Assembly: GCA_964540515.1 (NCBI GenBank)
Contig: CAZIMS010000011.1
Span: 7,038-71,037 of the forward strand
Length of the DNA stretch: 64,000 bases
Reading direction: 5' to 3'
Source of the DNA: JAOAGA01 sp964540515
GTDB taxonomy: Bacteria > CALINM01
Positions 42,757 through 51,121 of this stretch are shown piece after piece. The notes beneath the pieces are model-generated. The model was not told the origin of the DNA and ran no database searches. It saw nothing but the letters and a program-made list of their open reading frames with translations. Position 1 is the first letter of the stretch; each line of letters begins with the position of its first letter. Position numbers and translations under genes: made by a program.

Positions 42757-44039
42757 AGAGATACTTCTACAGCCTTTTATATAAATATATATCTATCTTT
42801 CTACCATCGGTGGGTAAGTTTTTCGAGTATATAACCCCTGAATGTGTATCAGGCGAAGAGCTAAAGACAACCCACAGGGGGACTCTTAATATAGAAGTTA
42901 TTGATGATATTGACAAATTACCAGAAAATTTCCATTACTTAATTTTAAATGGTAATATTCACTATGAGAGAGATTTAAACAGTTTTTTTGAAAAAATATA
43001 TAATAAAGTCTCTTCTGAAAGCAGGATAATTATCACTTACTATAGCGGGTTATGGAAGCCCCTAATAGGTCTCGCAACGGCCATCGGAATTAGAAAAAAA
43101 TTACCTGAGAAGAACTGGATCTCCCCTTTTGATATTAAAAACATACTTTTTCTCGAAAATTTTGAGACCGTCTTTGACGACTCTAAGGTATTATTCCCCC
43201 TTTATATCCCTATAATATCAGGCTTCCTTAATAGATACATAGCCCCCCTTCCTCTTTTTAGACACTTAAACTTAATGCATATACTTATAGCAAGACCATT
43301 AAAGGACAGATTTAGCAATAAACCCTCTGTATCTATTGTAATACCAGCACGAAACGAAGAAAAAAATATAGAGGAAGCTGTTAAAAGGATACCTAAAATG
43401 GGTGAAGATGATGAGATTATCTTTGTAGAAGGCCATTCAAAGGATAAAACTTGGGAAGAGATAAAAAGGGTTAAAGAGAAATATGGTCACTTAAATATTA
43501 TAATTGCCCAACAGGATGGTAAGGGAAAGGGAGACGCAGTAAGAAAAGGGTTTAGCTTAGCAAGTAAGGATATTTTTATGATCTTAGATGCTGACCTTAC
43601 TGTTCCTCCAGAGGACTTACCTCTTTTTTATAAGGCAATGTTAGAGAATAAGGGCGAGCTTGTAATGGGTAGTAGGCTTGTCTACCCTATGGAAGATAAG
43701 GCTATGAGATTTTTTAATATGATTGGCAATAAATTTTTTGCATCGGCCTTCTCTTTTATCTTAAATCAGAAGTTTAAAGATACCCTCTGTGGAACAAAGG
43801 TTTTATCCAAAAATCACTATCATCTCATAGCAAAGGAGAGAGCTTTTTTTGGAGATTTTGACCCCTTTGGAGACTTTGATATTATATTTGGTGCTGTAAG
43901 AATGGGGCTTAAGGTGAGAGAGATACCTATAAGGTATAGAGAAAGAAAATATGGAGATACTAATATAAATCGTTGGAGAGATGGTGCCATATTATTTAAA
44001 ATGTTATTATATGCAGCTAAAAAAATAAAGTTTGTATAA
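42753..44039 (+). CDS. Methyltransferase-like domain fused to GT2 glycosyltransferase
   Basis: 428 residues. The GT2 domain (191-428) is clear: SVSIVIPARNEEKNIEEAV, MILDADLTVPPEDLP with the D-x-D motif, VMGSRLVYPM and CGTKVLSKN, the pattern of DPM1/DPG-type polyprenyl-phosphate glycosyltransferases. The first 185 residues look like the second half of a class I methyltransferase (LPENFHYLILNGNIHYERDL, then a V-S-S-E-S-R-I-I-I strand) but the SAM-binding first motif is absent, so it is likely degenerate and perhaps structural. A role in making the polyprenyl-linked donor for the neighbouring membrane transferases is inferred. Confidence 0.8.
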   Translation: MKRYFYSLLYKYISIFLPSVGKFFEYITPECVSGEELKTTHRGTLNIEVIDDIDKLPENFHYLILNGNIHYERDLNSFFEKIYNKVSSESRIIITYYSGLWKPLIGLATAIGIRKKLPEKNWISPFDIKNILFLENFETVFDDSKVLFPLYIPIISGFLNRYIAPLPLFRHLNLMHILIARPLKDRFSNKPSVSIVIPARNEEKNIEEAVKRIPKMGEDDEIIFVEGHSKDKTWEEIKRVKEKYGHLNIIIAQQDGKGKGDAVRKGFSLASKDIFMILDADLTVPPEDLPLFYKAMLENKGELVMGSRLVYPMEDKAMRFFNMIGNKFFASAFSFILNQKFKDTLCGTKVLSKNHYHLIAKERAFFGDFDPFGDFDIIFGAVRMGLKVREIPIRYRERKYGDTNINRWRDGAILFKMLLYAAKKIKFV

Positions 44040-44050
44040 AGGGAGGACCT

Positions 44051-44608
44051 TTGAAAAACTTAGTTGCCCTTTTTGGTAGTCCTCGAAGAGAGGGAAATAC
44101 GGATATGCTTCTCGAGAATTTTTTAAAAGGAGTAGAGGAGACAAAGGCCTATAACATAGAAAGGATATATCTAAGAGATTTAAAGATGAGCCCCTGCCTT
44201 GAGATATACAAGTGCAAAGAGTCTGGTAGATGTATAATTAATGATGACTTTCAGAAAATATTTGACCTAATTGAAGAGGCAGATGTAATCTCCCTTGCAA
44301 CACCGGTTATGTTTTATACAGTCTCTGCCCACACAAAAATTTTAATGGATCGATGTCAGTCTTTCTGGGTTAGAAAATATATGTTAAAAAAATCTGCTAA
44401 GCCTAAAGATGGTTACCTATTTTCTGTAGGCGCAACTAAAGGTGTTAAGCTCTTTGAAGGAATTGTTATGACAGTAAAATATTTTTTTGATGCCTTTGAT
44501 TGTAAATTAAAAGAATCTATCCTCGTAAGAGAGGTTGATGAAAAAGGAGAGATCTCAAAACACCAAGACATCTTAAATAAAGCCTACCTATTAGGAAAGT
44601 CCCTATAA
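44051..44608 (+). CDS. NADPH-dependent FMN reductase / iron-sulfur flavoprotein-like
   Basis: 185 residues. LFGSPRREGNTDMLLENFLKG is the FMN phosphate-binding loop of flavodoxin-like reductases. MSPCLEIYKCKESGRCIINDDF around 58-80 has the spaced Cys pattern (C60, C65, C71) seen in iron-sulfur flavoproteins; LATPVMFYTVSAHTKILMDRCQSFW is the second conserved block. TTG start at 44051 behind GGGAGG. It is embedded between glycan genes without obvious link; possible roles include electron supply or quinone reduction. Confidence 0.8.
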   Translation: MKNLVALFGSPRREGNTDMLLENFLKGVEETKAYNIERIYLRDLKMSPCLEIYKCKESGRCIINDDFQKIFDLIEEADVISLATPVMFYTVSAHTKILMDRCQSFWVRKYMLKKSAKPKDGYLFSVGATKGVKLFEGIVMTVKYFFDAFDCKLKESILVREVDEKGEISKHQDILNKAYLLGKSL

Positions 44609-44610
44609 AT

Positions 44611-46677
44611 ATGACCCAAAAAAGAGATGTCTTTTTCTATTATATAATAGTAAGTCTTTGTTTTTTTTTAGTAAGGTTTTCAACCTTTCCTTATGTTTTT
44701 ATTGACAATTTTATAAACCTTATAGACCCTGATAGTTACTACCATCTACGTAGAGTCTCATACACCCTTCATAACTTTCCAAAGATGTTAAACTTTGACC
44801 CTTTCCTGTCCTACCCCTTTGGAGATTACTCTCCATGGCCACCCCTCTATGATTTTATATCAGCAAGTATTGTTAAAATCTTAGGAGAAAATTTAAGCAT
44901 AATACCTTTTCTTAACCCCTTTTACTTTTTTATTGCTTTAAGTATCTTATACTTTTCTCTTGTTAAAAAAGAGGGGCAAACTGTAGCATTGACCTACTCT
45001 TTTATGCTAAGTCTCATAGGTATTTTATATCTTTACACCTCCTATGGAAGGTTTGACCACCATGCATTAGAGTTGCTGATAATAACTATAATTTATATAA
45101 CCTTTCAGAGATATTACAATCTCAGAGATATATTCTCACTTATAATATTTTCAATTTTTACTACTCTTTCATTTCTTAACTGGCCAGGGTCTTTAATCTA
45201 TTTTGTGCCTATCTTTATCTTTATTTCATTCGAATTCATTAAAGGCAGACTTAACAATGGCATTTTTAAGGGGCTCTTCATCGCCTTTCATTTAGCAGCA
45301 ATAACAATAACAATATATCTAAAAACTACAAAAACTGGTGATTTCCCGCCATATTCATATAAGTTTCTCTCAGCCTTTCATAGAGACCTCTGTTTTTTTA
45401 TCTCCATTCTTTTTATAACTCTTTATTTTCATAGGATTAATAGGATAAACAAGATCGCTCTATGGATTATTAACTCTATTATTCTCGTAATTATGTTTCA
45501 TAACCTCTTCTATGAAATTCTAAAAGGAGTTATGTTTATAACCAAAAGTGATGCATTAATGATCCTTGTTGAAGAAAGCTCTCCCCTATTTTTTAGCAAA
45601 TTTTATAGTCTTAAAGAAGAGATCCTAAGGGCAAACTCTCTATTTACTCTCTTTATATTTATCTGGCCCTACCTAATTTATAGATACTACAAAAAGAGAG
45701 GGACAGATATATTATTTTTTTATTCTCTCTTTTTTTCAATCCTAACCCTCTTTCAACTTAGGTTTGGATACTTTATGATGATGGGATATGCCTTGATTAT
45801 CTCAATAAACTTCAAAGAGGTTATGGAAAAAAGACAAAAACTCTTTATTTTTCTTTTTATAATCCTTTCTGTCATAACTTTTTTTAAAGATGTTAAAACA
45901 AGCTCAGAGAGATTTATAGGTGAGGATTTAAGAAACTCTCTATTTTTTCTAAGAGATAGTACACCAGAAAAAGAAAGATTTAAGAATGGAGAGACTCCCT
46001 ATGGCATCCTTGCCAGTTGGCATCTGGGACATCATATAATAGAAGTAGCCAAGAGACCTGCCGTTGCACACAATTTTATTAATGTAGCTTTGAAAAATGG
46101 AGAGAGAGAGTTTATAAAAGCCCTCTTTTCTAAAAAAGAAGAAGAGGTTTTATCAATATTAGACAAAAACAAAAGTAGGTTTCTACTTCTCGAGAATCCA
46201 GAGGAAAACATAGTTACCGACTGGTCTGTGTTAAGTAAAGAAAAAAACCCCTTTTTAAAGGATGACAGGACATTAAACCCAACGGTTTCTACACTTTTTA
46301 TCTTCAACCTTTATCATTTTTATGGCCTTACACCACCCTTCACAAACTCACCGAAGCACTTAAGGCTTGTCTATGAATCTTCTTCAAAGAAAAATAATAT
46401 AAAAATTTTTGAGAGAGTAAAATCAGCAAAAGTGATTTATATAGGTAAAGGTAAAGCAATGTTAAAGATACTTGTCAAAACACCCTTCAACAGCTTTTAT
46501 TACATAAACCTTGGAGAGCCTGTAGAGGGTGGTTGGTCCTTTACAGTACCATATAGTATAGATGCGCCATACGATGTTAAGGCCGATTTTGTTAGTCTTG
46601 AAGTTGATGGTAATAAGATTAATCTTAATATAACAGAGAAAGACATTTTAGAAGGTTCTATCATAGAGCTTAAGTGA
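44611..46677 (+). CDS. STT3/PglB-like oligosaccharyltransferase
   Basis: 688 residues, about twelve membrane helices and a periplasmic C-terminal domain from about 440. First acidic motif DPDSYYHLR (39-47), then LSYPFGDYSPWPPLYDF (67-83, the Y-P-x-G...W-P-P-L-x-D block of STT3), second motif GRFDHHALE (146-154), a TIXE-like VEESSPLFF near 320, and GILASWHLGHHIIE near 465 in place of the classic WWDYG. These are the hallmarks of GT66 oligosaccharyltransferases, which move a lipid-linked glycan to Asn. The WWDYG change means acceptor specificity may differ. Sits in the nucleotide-sugar/GT operon. Confidence 0.85.
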   Translation: MTQKRDVFFYYIIVSLCFFLVRFSTFPYVFIDNFINLIDPDSYYHLRRVSYTLHNFPKMLNFDPFLSYPFGDYSPWPPLYDFISASIVKILGENLSIIPFLNPFYFFIALSILYFSLVKKEGQTVALTYSFMLSLIGILYLYTSYGRFDHHALELLIITIIYITFQRYYNLRDIFSLIIFSIFTTLSFLNWPGSLIYFVPIFIFISFEFIKGRLNNGIFKGLFIAFHLAAITITIYLKTTKTGDFPPYSYKFLSAFHRDLCFFISILFITLYFHRINRINKIALWIINSIILVIMFHNLFYEILKGVMFITKSDALMILVEESSPLFFSKFYSLKEEILRANSLFTLFIFIWPYLIYRYYKKRGTDILFFYSLFFSILTLFQLRFGYFMMMGYALIISINFKEVMEKRQKLFIFLFIILSVITFFKDVKTSSERFIGEDLRNSLFFLRDSTPEKERFKNGETPYGILASWHLGHHIIEVAKRPAVAHNFINVALKNGEREFIKALFSKKEEEVLSILDKNKSRFLLLENPEENIVTDWSVLSKEKNPFLKDDRTLNPTVSTLFIFNLYHFYGLTPPFTNSPKHLRLVYESSSKKNNIKIFERVKSAKVIYIGKGKAMLKILVKTPFNSFYYINLGEPVEGGWSFTVPYSIDAPYDVKADFVSLEVDGNKINLNITEKDILEGSIIELK

Positions 46678-46744
46678 GATAAAAAATATGTATCCCATAA
46701 ATAAATATTGTAAAATAAAAGTTTAGAAAAAGTAGAGGAAAGCT

Positions 46745-47608
46745 ATGAGTAGAAAAGTTCTTGTTACTGGTTATAGAGGTCAGCTTGGTTATGATGTAGC
46801 GAAAAGGCTTAAAGAGTTAAGTATTGATAATGTTGCCGTTGATATAGATGATTTTGATATTACAGACAAAAAAATGACTCAACAGTACATAATGGAATGT
46901 GATCCTCAAATAATTATTCATTGCGGAGCCTACACCGCCGTTGACAAGGCAGAAGAAGATAGGGATAGATGTTATCAAGTAAACGTTGAAGGCACAAAAC
47001 ATTTAGTGGAGATATGCAAAGAAAAAAATATAACCTTTCTATATATTAGTACTGACTATGTTTTTGATGGTAAGGGAGATAAACCCCATCAAGAGGATGA
47101 AGAGCCTGCTCCAATCAACTACTATGGCTTCACAAAGGCAGAGGGGGAAAAGTATATTATATTATATCTTAAAAACTTTTTTATAGTAAGGACCTCTTGG
47201 CTCTACGGTATTAATGGAAATAATTTTGTAAAAACTATGTTAAAATTGGCAGAAACAAGAGATGAGATAAAAGTTGTAAACGACCAGATTGGCGCACCCA
47301 CCTACTCTAAAGATCTGGCTGTATTAATAACAGACATGATTCAAACTGATAAGTTTGGCATCTATCATGGTGTTAATGAGGGCTATTGTAGTTGGTATGA
47401 CTTTGCAAAGGAAATTTTTAAAATGACTGGCAAAGATGTAGTAGTAAGTCCCATAAAGACTGATGAGTATCCCACAAAAGCTAAGAGACCTCTAAACTCA
47501 AGGTTGTCAAAAGAAAATTTAGATAAGATGGGATTTAAAAGGCTGCCTCACTGGAAAGATGCTTTAAAAAGATATTTAATTGAACTAAATGTTTACAAAG
47601 GAGAATAA
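46745..47608 (+). CDS. rmlD: dTDP-4-dehydrorhamnose reductase (second copy)
   Basis: 287 residues. VLVTGYRGQLGYDVAKRL at the start, HCGAYTAVDKAEEDRD near 60, YISTDYVFDGKGDKP near 100, NYYGFTKAEGEKYI near 125 with catalytic Tyr-x3-Lys, and VRTSWLYGINGNNFVKTM match RmlD closely. It precedes rmlB by three bases. RmlA and RmlC are not in the window. Ribosome-binding site AGAGGAAA. The product, dTDP-rhamnose, probably feeds the glycan locus. Confidence 0.93.
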   Translation: MSRKVLVTGYRGQLGYDVAKRLKELSIDNVAVDIDDFDITDKKMTQQYIMECDPQIIIHCGAYTAVDKAEEDRDRCYQVNVEGTKHLVEICKEKNITFLYISTDYVFDGKGDKPHQEDEEPAPINYYGFTKAEGEKYIILYLKNFFIVRTSWLYGINGNNFVKTMLKLAETRDEIKVVNDQIGAPTYSKDLAVLITDMIQTDKFGIYHGVNEGYCSWYDFAKEIFKMTGKDVVVSPIKTDEYPTKAKRPLNSRLSKENLDKMGFKRLPHWKDALKRYLIELNVYKGE

Positions 47609-47611
47609 ATA

Positions 47612-48688
47612 ATGGCTTTTGAAGAAAAAAGAATACTTGTTACTGGTGGAGCAGGTTTTATTGGCTCTAACTTTATAATCTATCTTTTTGAAAAGATTAA
47701 TTTTAGAGGGATTATAGTAAATCTTGATTTGCTAACCTATGCAGGTAATCTAATGAACCTTGCAGATATTGATAAAAAATATGGAAATAAACATTATTTT
47801 TTTGAGCACGGTGATATCTGTGATGAAAAAAAAGTGCATGAAATTTTTAAGAACTATGAGATAGATACGGTAATCCACTTTGCGGCAGAAAGTCATGTCG
47901 ATAGGTCTATCTATGGTCCAGAAGCTTTTGTTAGAACAAATGTATTTGGAACCTTTGTCCTTATTGAGACTGCAAAACAATTATGGAAAGAAAAAATAAA
48001 AGACAAAAGATTCCACCATATAAGTACCGATGAGGTTTATGGTAGTTTAGGAGATAGTGGTTATTTTTACGAGACCACAGCTTACGATCCAAGAAGCCCC
48101 TACTCTGCATCAAAGGCCTCTTCAGACCATTTTGTTAGAGCCTATTATCATACCTATGGTTTGCCTATCACCATATCAAACTGTTCAAACAATTACGGTC
48201 CTTACCAGTTTCCAGAAAAACTCATACCACTTATGATCCTTAATATGCTTGAAGAGAAACCCTTACCTGTCTATGGGGATGGTAAAAATATTAGAGACTG
48301 GTTATATGTAGAAGACCATTGTTCTGCTGTCTGGAAGATTATCACAGATGGTAAGATTGGTGAGACCTATAATATTGGCGGGGAGAATGAATGGACAAAT
48401 ATTGACCTTGTAAATAATCTCTGCGAGGTTGTTGCCTTAAAAATAGGCTTAGACAAGGATTATTACAAAAAATTAATAACTTTTGTTAAAGACAGACCTG
48501 GTCATGATAGAAGATACGCTATTAATTGTGACAAGATAAAAAAAGAGCTTAATTGGCAACAATCAGTTAGCTTTGAAGAGGGGTTATCTTTAACGGTTGA
48601 CTGGTATCTAAAAAATCAAGAATGGGTTAAATCTGTAAAATCTGGAGAGTATAAAAAATGGATAGAAAAGAACTATCAAGAAAGATAA
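47612..48688 (+). CDS. rmlB: dTDP-glucose 4,6-dehydratase
   Basis: 358 residues. VTGGAGFIGSNFIIYLF start, FAAESHVDRSIYGPEAFVRTNV near 90, HHISTDEVYGSLG near 135 with catalytic Asp-Glu, and YSASKASSDHFVRAYYHTYG near 165 with Tyr-x3-Lys are the RmlB pattern, as is SNCSNNYGPYQFPEKLIPL. It makes dTDP-4-keto-6-deoxyglucose, the precursor used by RmlD after RmlC. It follows rmlD by three bases and precedes mobB by 16. Confidence 0.95.
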   Translation: MAFEEKRILVTGGAGFIGSNFIIYLFEKINFRGIIVNLDLLTYAGNLMNLADIDKKYGNKHYFFEHGDICDEKKVHEIFKNYEIDTVIHFAAESHVDRSIYGPEAFVRTNVFGTFVLIETAKQLWKEKIKDKRFHHISTDEVYGSLGDSGYFYETTAYDPRSPYSASKASSDHFVRAYYHTYGLPITISNCSNNYGPYQFPEKLIPLMILNMLEEKPLPVYGDGKNIRDWLYVEDHCSAVWKIITDGKIGETYNIGGENEWTNIDLVNNLCEVVALKIGLDKDYYKKLITFVKDRPGHDRRYAINCDKIKKELNWQQSVSFEEGLSLTVDWYLKNQEWVKSVKSGEYKKWIEKNYQER

Positions 48689-48704
48689 TATTGCAGGGTC
48701 TAGA

Positions 48705-49196
48705 ATGATTATATCTTTTATTGGACATTCGGGGGCAGGCAAAACAACTATTATTGAAAAAATAATAGATATAATCTCAAGCAAGGGCCTTAAGATAGGG
48801 ACAATAAAGCACAGTCACCATAATTTTGAGATAGACATAGAAGGTAAAGATTCATACAGGCATTTTCATTCAGGCGCAACTACATCAATGATTGTATCGG
48901 AAGAAAAGATAGCCCTAATAAAAAGAGGGTCATCTCTTCCAATTAAAAATTATGTAGAAAAATATTTTGATGATTGTCAACTAATTATTGTTGAGGGCTT
49001 TAAAAAAGATGATATTGAAAAGATTGAGGTCTATAGAAAGGATTTAGGTAAAAAGCCTCTCTATAAAGATATTAAAGGAGTGTTAGCCGTTGCAACTGAT
49101 ACACCTTTAGAGGGTGTAAAAAACTTAAGCCTTAATAACCCACAAGAGGTTGCAGGCTTTATCCTTGATTTGCTATTGCAGAGTAAAAGGCGATAA
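48705..49196 (+). CDS. mobB: Molybdopterin-guanine dinucleotide biosynthesis protein MobB
   Basis: 163-residue GTPase-like protein. The P-loop is FIGHSGAGKTTIIEKII; TIKHSHHNFEIDIEGKDSYRHFHSGA and LIIVEGFKKDDIEKIEVYR are conserved in MobB. It assists attachment of GMP to molybdopterin for molybdoenzymes of the DMSO-reductase type. Its location after rmlB is probably incidental read-through. It ends only three bases before the convergent epimerase-like gene, leaving no room for a separate terminator. Confidence 0.93.
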   Translation: MIISFIGHSGAGKTTIIEKIIDIISSKGLKIGTIKHSHHNFEIDIEGKDSYRHFHSGATTSMIVSEEKIALIKRGSSLPIKNYVEKYFDDCQLIIVEGFKKDDIEKIEVYRKDLGKKPLYKDIKGVLAVATDTPLEGVKNLSLNNPQEVAGFILDLLLQSKRR

Positions 49197-49199
49197 AAA

Positions 49200-50180
49200 T
49201 TATAGATAACCTTTTTGTACATACCATTCATAGGTCCGTTGTAAACCGTCAACCAAGCTAACAGAAGGATTATAACCAAGCATCTTTCTTGCCTTATCTA
49301 TACAGACGCCCCAGTTATTTTGTGATAGATCTTTTACCCTGTCGATATTTAAGACTAAGGGCTTATGAAACAAACGGCCTGTAAGCTCTGCCATATATGA
49401 AAGTGGTATCAATATACCCTTTCCAAGCCTTATGGTTCTAAGACTCTTTTTAAGAACCTTAGAAAAACTATCCTTAATCTCATAAATGGGATAGTTTTCT
49501 CCACCTATGTTTATAATCTCACCGCTAGGCAGGTCCTTTCTAAGTGTTAAAGATACTGCTGCCGTAAGGTCATCAATGTGGCAGAGATTTATAATCTTAT
49601 CGTCATCGCCAAAGACAACAAAAAAACCCATCTTAACAGCTTTAAAAAGGTTTAATAAATTTAAATCTCTTTGGCCATACAAAAGAGTTGTCCTCAAAAT
49701 TAACACATTAAAATATTCTTTAGCCTTAAATACCTCCTCTTCTCCCAATAGCTTACTGCGACCAAAGTGTGATACAGGCTTTGGTATATCTTCTTCATCT
49801 CTAAAATTTTTACTTAGAGAAGGTCCTGCAGCATTGAGATTTGAAAAAAAGATAAACCTCTTAATTTTGCTACTCTCACTGCAAGCCTTTACAATATTTT
49901 TTGTGCCTAAAAAGTTTATAAGATAATAGTTATGCCAGTTATAAGTATTTAAAACGCCTGCCGTATGAAGTATTACATCTATATCCTTGAAACTCTCTTT
50001 TAATGTCTCAGGGTATAGAAAATCTCCATACCTTATCTCAACATACTTTATATAATCCCTAAGCCACCTTAAATCTCCTTCCTTTCTTATAAGACAGACT
50101 ACCTCTTTGCCTTCTTTAAGAAGCATCTCTACAATATTACTTCCAATAAAACCCGTACCACCTGTTACCAGATATTTCAT
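49200..50180 (-). CDS. Extended SDR epimerase-like protein lacking the catalytic Tyr
   Basis: The Rossmann start YLVTGGTGFIGSNIVEML shows that the protein begins at the ATG at 50180; an upstream ATG at 50246 would add 22 residues covering promoter-like DNA. The family is NAD(P)-dependent epimerase/3-beta-HSD-like (326 residues). The catalytic motif normally Y-x3-K reads HFGRSKLLGEE: F139 stands where Tyr is expected while K143 remains. LHTAGVLNTYNWH and NIGGENYPIYEIKDSF are otherwise typical. The enzyme may be inactive or use another acid. It is convergent with mobB and divergent from a GT2 gene. Confidence 0.8.
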   Translation of the reverse strand: MKYLVTGGTGFIGSNIVEMLLKEGKEVVCLIRKEGDLRWLRDYIKYVEIRYGDFLYPETLKESFKDIDVILHTAGVLNTYNWHNYYLINFLGTKNIVKACSESSKIKRFIFFSNLNAAGPSLSKNFRDEEDIPKPVSHFGRSKLLGEEEVFKAKEYFNVLILRTTLLYGQRDLNLLNLFKAVKMGFFVVFGDDDKIINLCHIDDLTAAVSLTLRKDLPSGEIINIGGENYPIYEIKDSFSKVLKKSLRTIRLGKGILIPLSYMAELTGRLFHKPLVLNIDRVKDLSQNNWGVCIDKARKMLGYNPSVSLVDGLQRTYEWYVQKGYL

Positions 50181-50186
50181 TGCAAA

Positions 50187-50216
50187 AAAGTTTACAATTT
50201 TTTTTATAAAGATATC
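50187..50216 (-). promoter_or_regulatory. Promoter-like sequence before the epimerase gene, near-leaderless
   Basis: On the minus strand TTGATA is followed after 18 bases by TAAACT, whose end lies about eight bases before the ATG at 50180. There is no Shine-Dalgarno. It lies inside the longer possible reading frame, which supports the shorter start. Confidence 0.4.
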
Positions 50217-50272
50217 AAGTAAGATTTGATAAAATTTAGCTATCATTTTAGACCTTAAAAAAAGGAGAAAGC

Positions 50273-51121
50273 TTGGTTGAGGTATCGGTTATTATTCCTA
50301 CCTATAATAGGGAAAAATTCATAGTTGAATCATCTCTATCTGTAATAAACCAGACCTTTAAAAACTTTGAGTTGATTATTATAAATGATGGTTCAACTGA
50401 CGATACAGAAGTAAATATTAAAAAACTTATAAAAATTTATAGGAGTTACAAAATAATTTATATAGCTCTTGAAAAAAACTATGGCCCCGCCTATGCAAGA
50501 AATAGAGGTGCCGAGATAGCAAAGGGACGTTACTTAGCCTTTCTTGACTCCGATGACCTATGGCTAAAAAATAAATTAAAATATCAGTTAGCCTTTATGG
50601 AAAAGATGAGATGTCCTGTTTCTCAAACAGATGAGATCTGGATCAGAAATGGAAAGAGAGTAAACCCTATGGACAAACACAAAAAGCCATCAGGTGATAT
50701 ATTTGAGAAATCACTTAAACTTTGTACAGTTTCTCCTTCCTCAGTGGTAATAAAAAGGGAGATATTCTTTGAGTTTAATGGCTTTGATGAGGCCTTTTTA
50801 GCCTGTGAAGATTATGATTTATGGCTAAGACTCTCAGTGAAATATCCTGTTTATCTTTTACCCAAAAAGCTTATAATAAAAAGGGCAGGCAACTGGGAGC
50901 ATCAATCAGCTAAGATAACTCACCTTGATAAACTAAGAATAGAAAGCATGCTTAATCTTTTAAATAATAACCAGTTAAACAACTACCAAAAGGAGCTCTT
51001 GATAAAAGAGCTGATTTATAAAACCTCAATCTACTTGAAGGGGCTCTTGAAAAGAGGAAAATATGAAGAGGCAGAAAGATATAAGGAGATAATGGAAAGA
51101 TATGCAAATAAGACTTGTTGA
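50273..51121 (+). CDS. GT2 family glycosyltransferase
   Basis: 282 residues. VSVIIPTYNREKFIVESSLSV, ELIIINDGSTDDTEV near 36 and AFLDSDDLWLKNKL near 88 (D-x-D) define a family 2 inverting transferase; EDYDLWLRLSVKYPV near 180 is the second conserved acidic block. No membrane helix. The start is a TTG at 50273 behind AAGGAG with five bases spacing. It likely adds a sugar to a surface glycan. It overlaps the next gene by 20 bases. Confidence 0.9.
   Translation: MVEVSVIIPTYNREKFIVESSLSVINQTFKNFELIIINDGSTDDTEVNIKKLIKIYRSYKIIYIALEKNYGPAYARNRGAEIAKGRYLAFLDSDDLWLKNKLKYQLAFMEKMRCPVSQTDEIWIRNGKRVNPMDKHKKPSGDIFEKSLKLCTVSPSSVVIKREIFFEFNGFDEAFLACEDYDLWLRLSVKYPVYLLPKKLIIKRAGNWEHQSAKITHLDKLRIESMLNLLNNNQLNNYQKELLIKELIYKTSIYLKGLLKRGKYEEAERYKEIMERYANKTC

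Noticed and set aside
49507..49926. 139-codon plus-strand frame opposite the epimerase-like gene
   Set aside because: Complement of a clear SDR coding frame; composition is that of a shadow.
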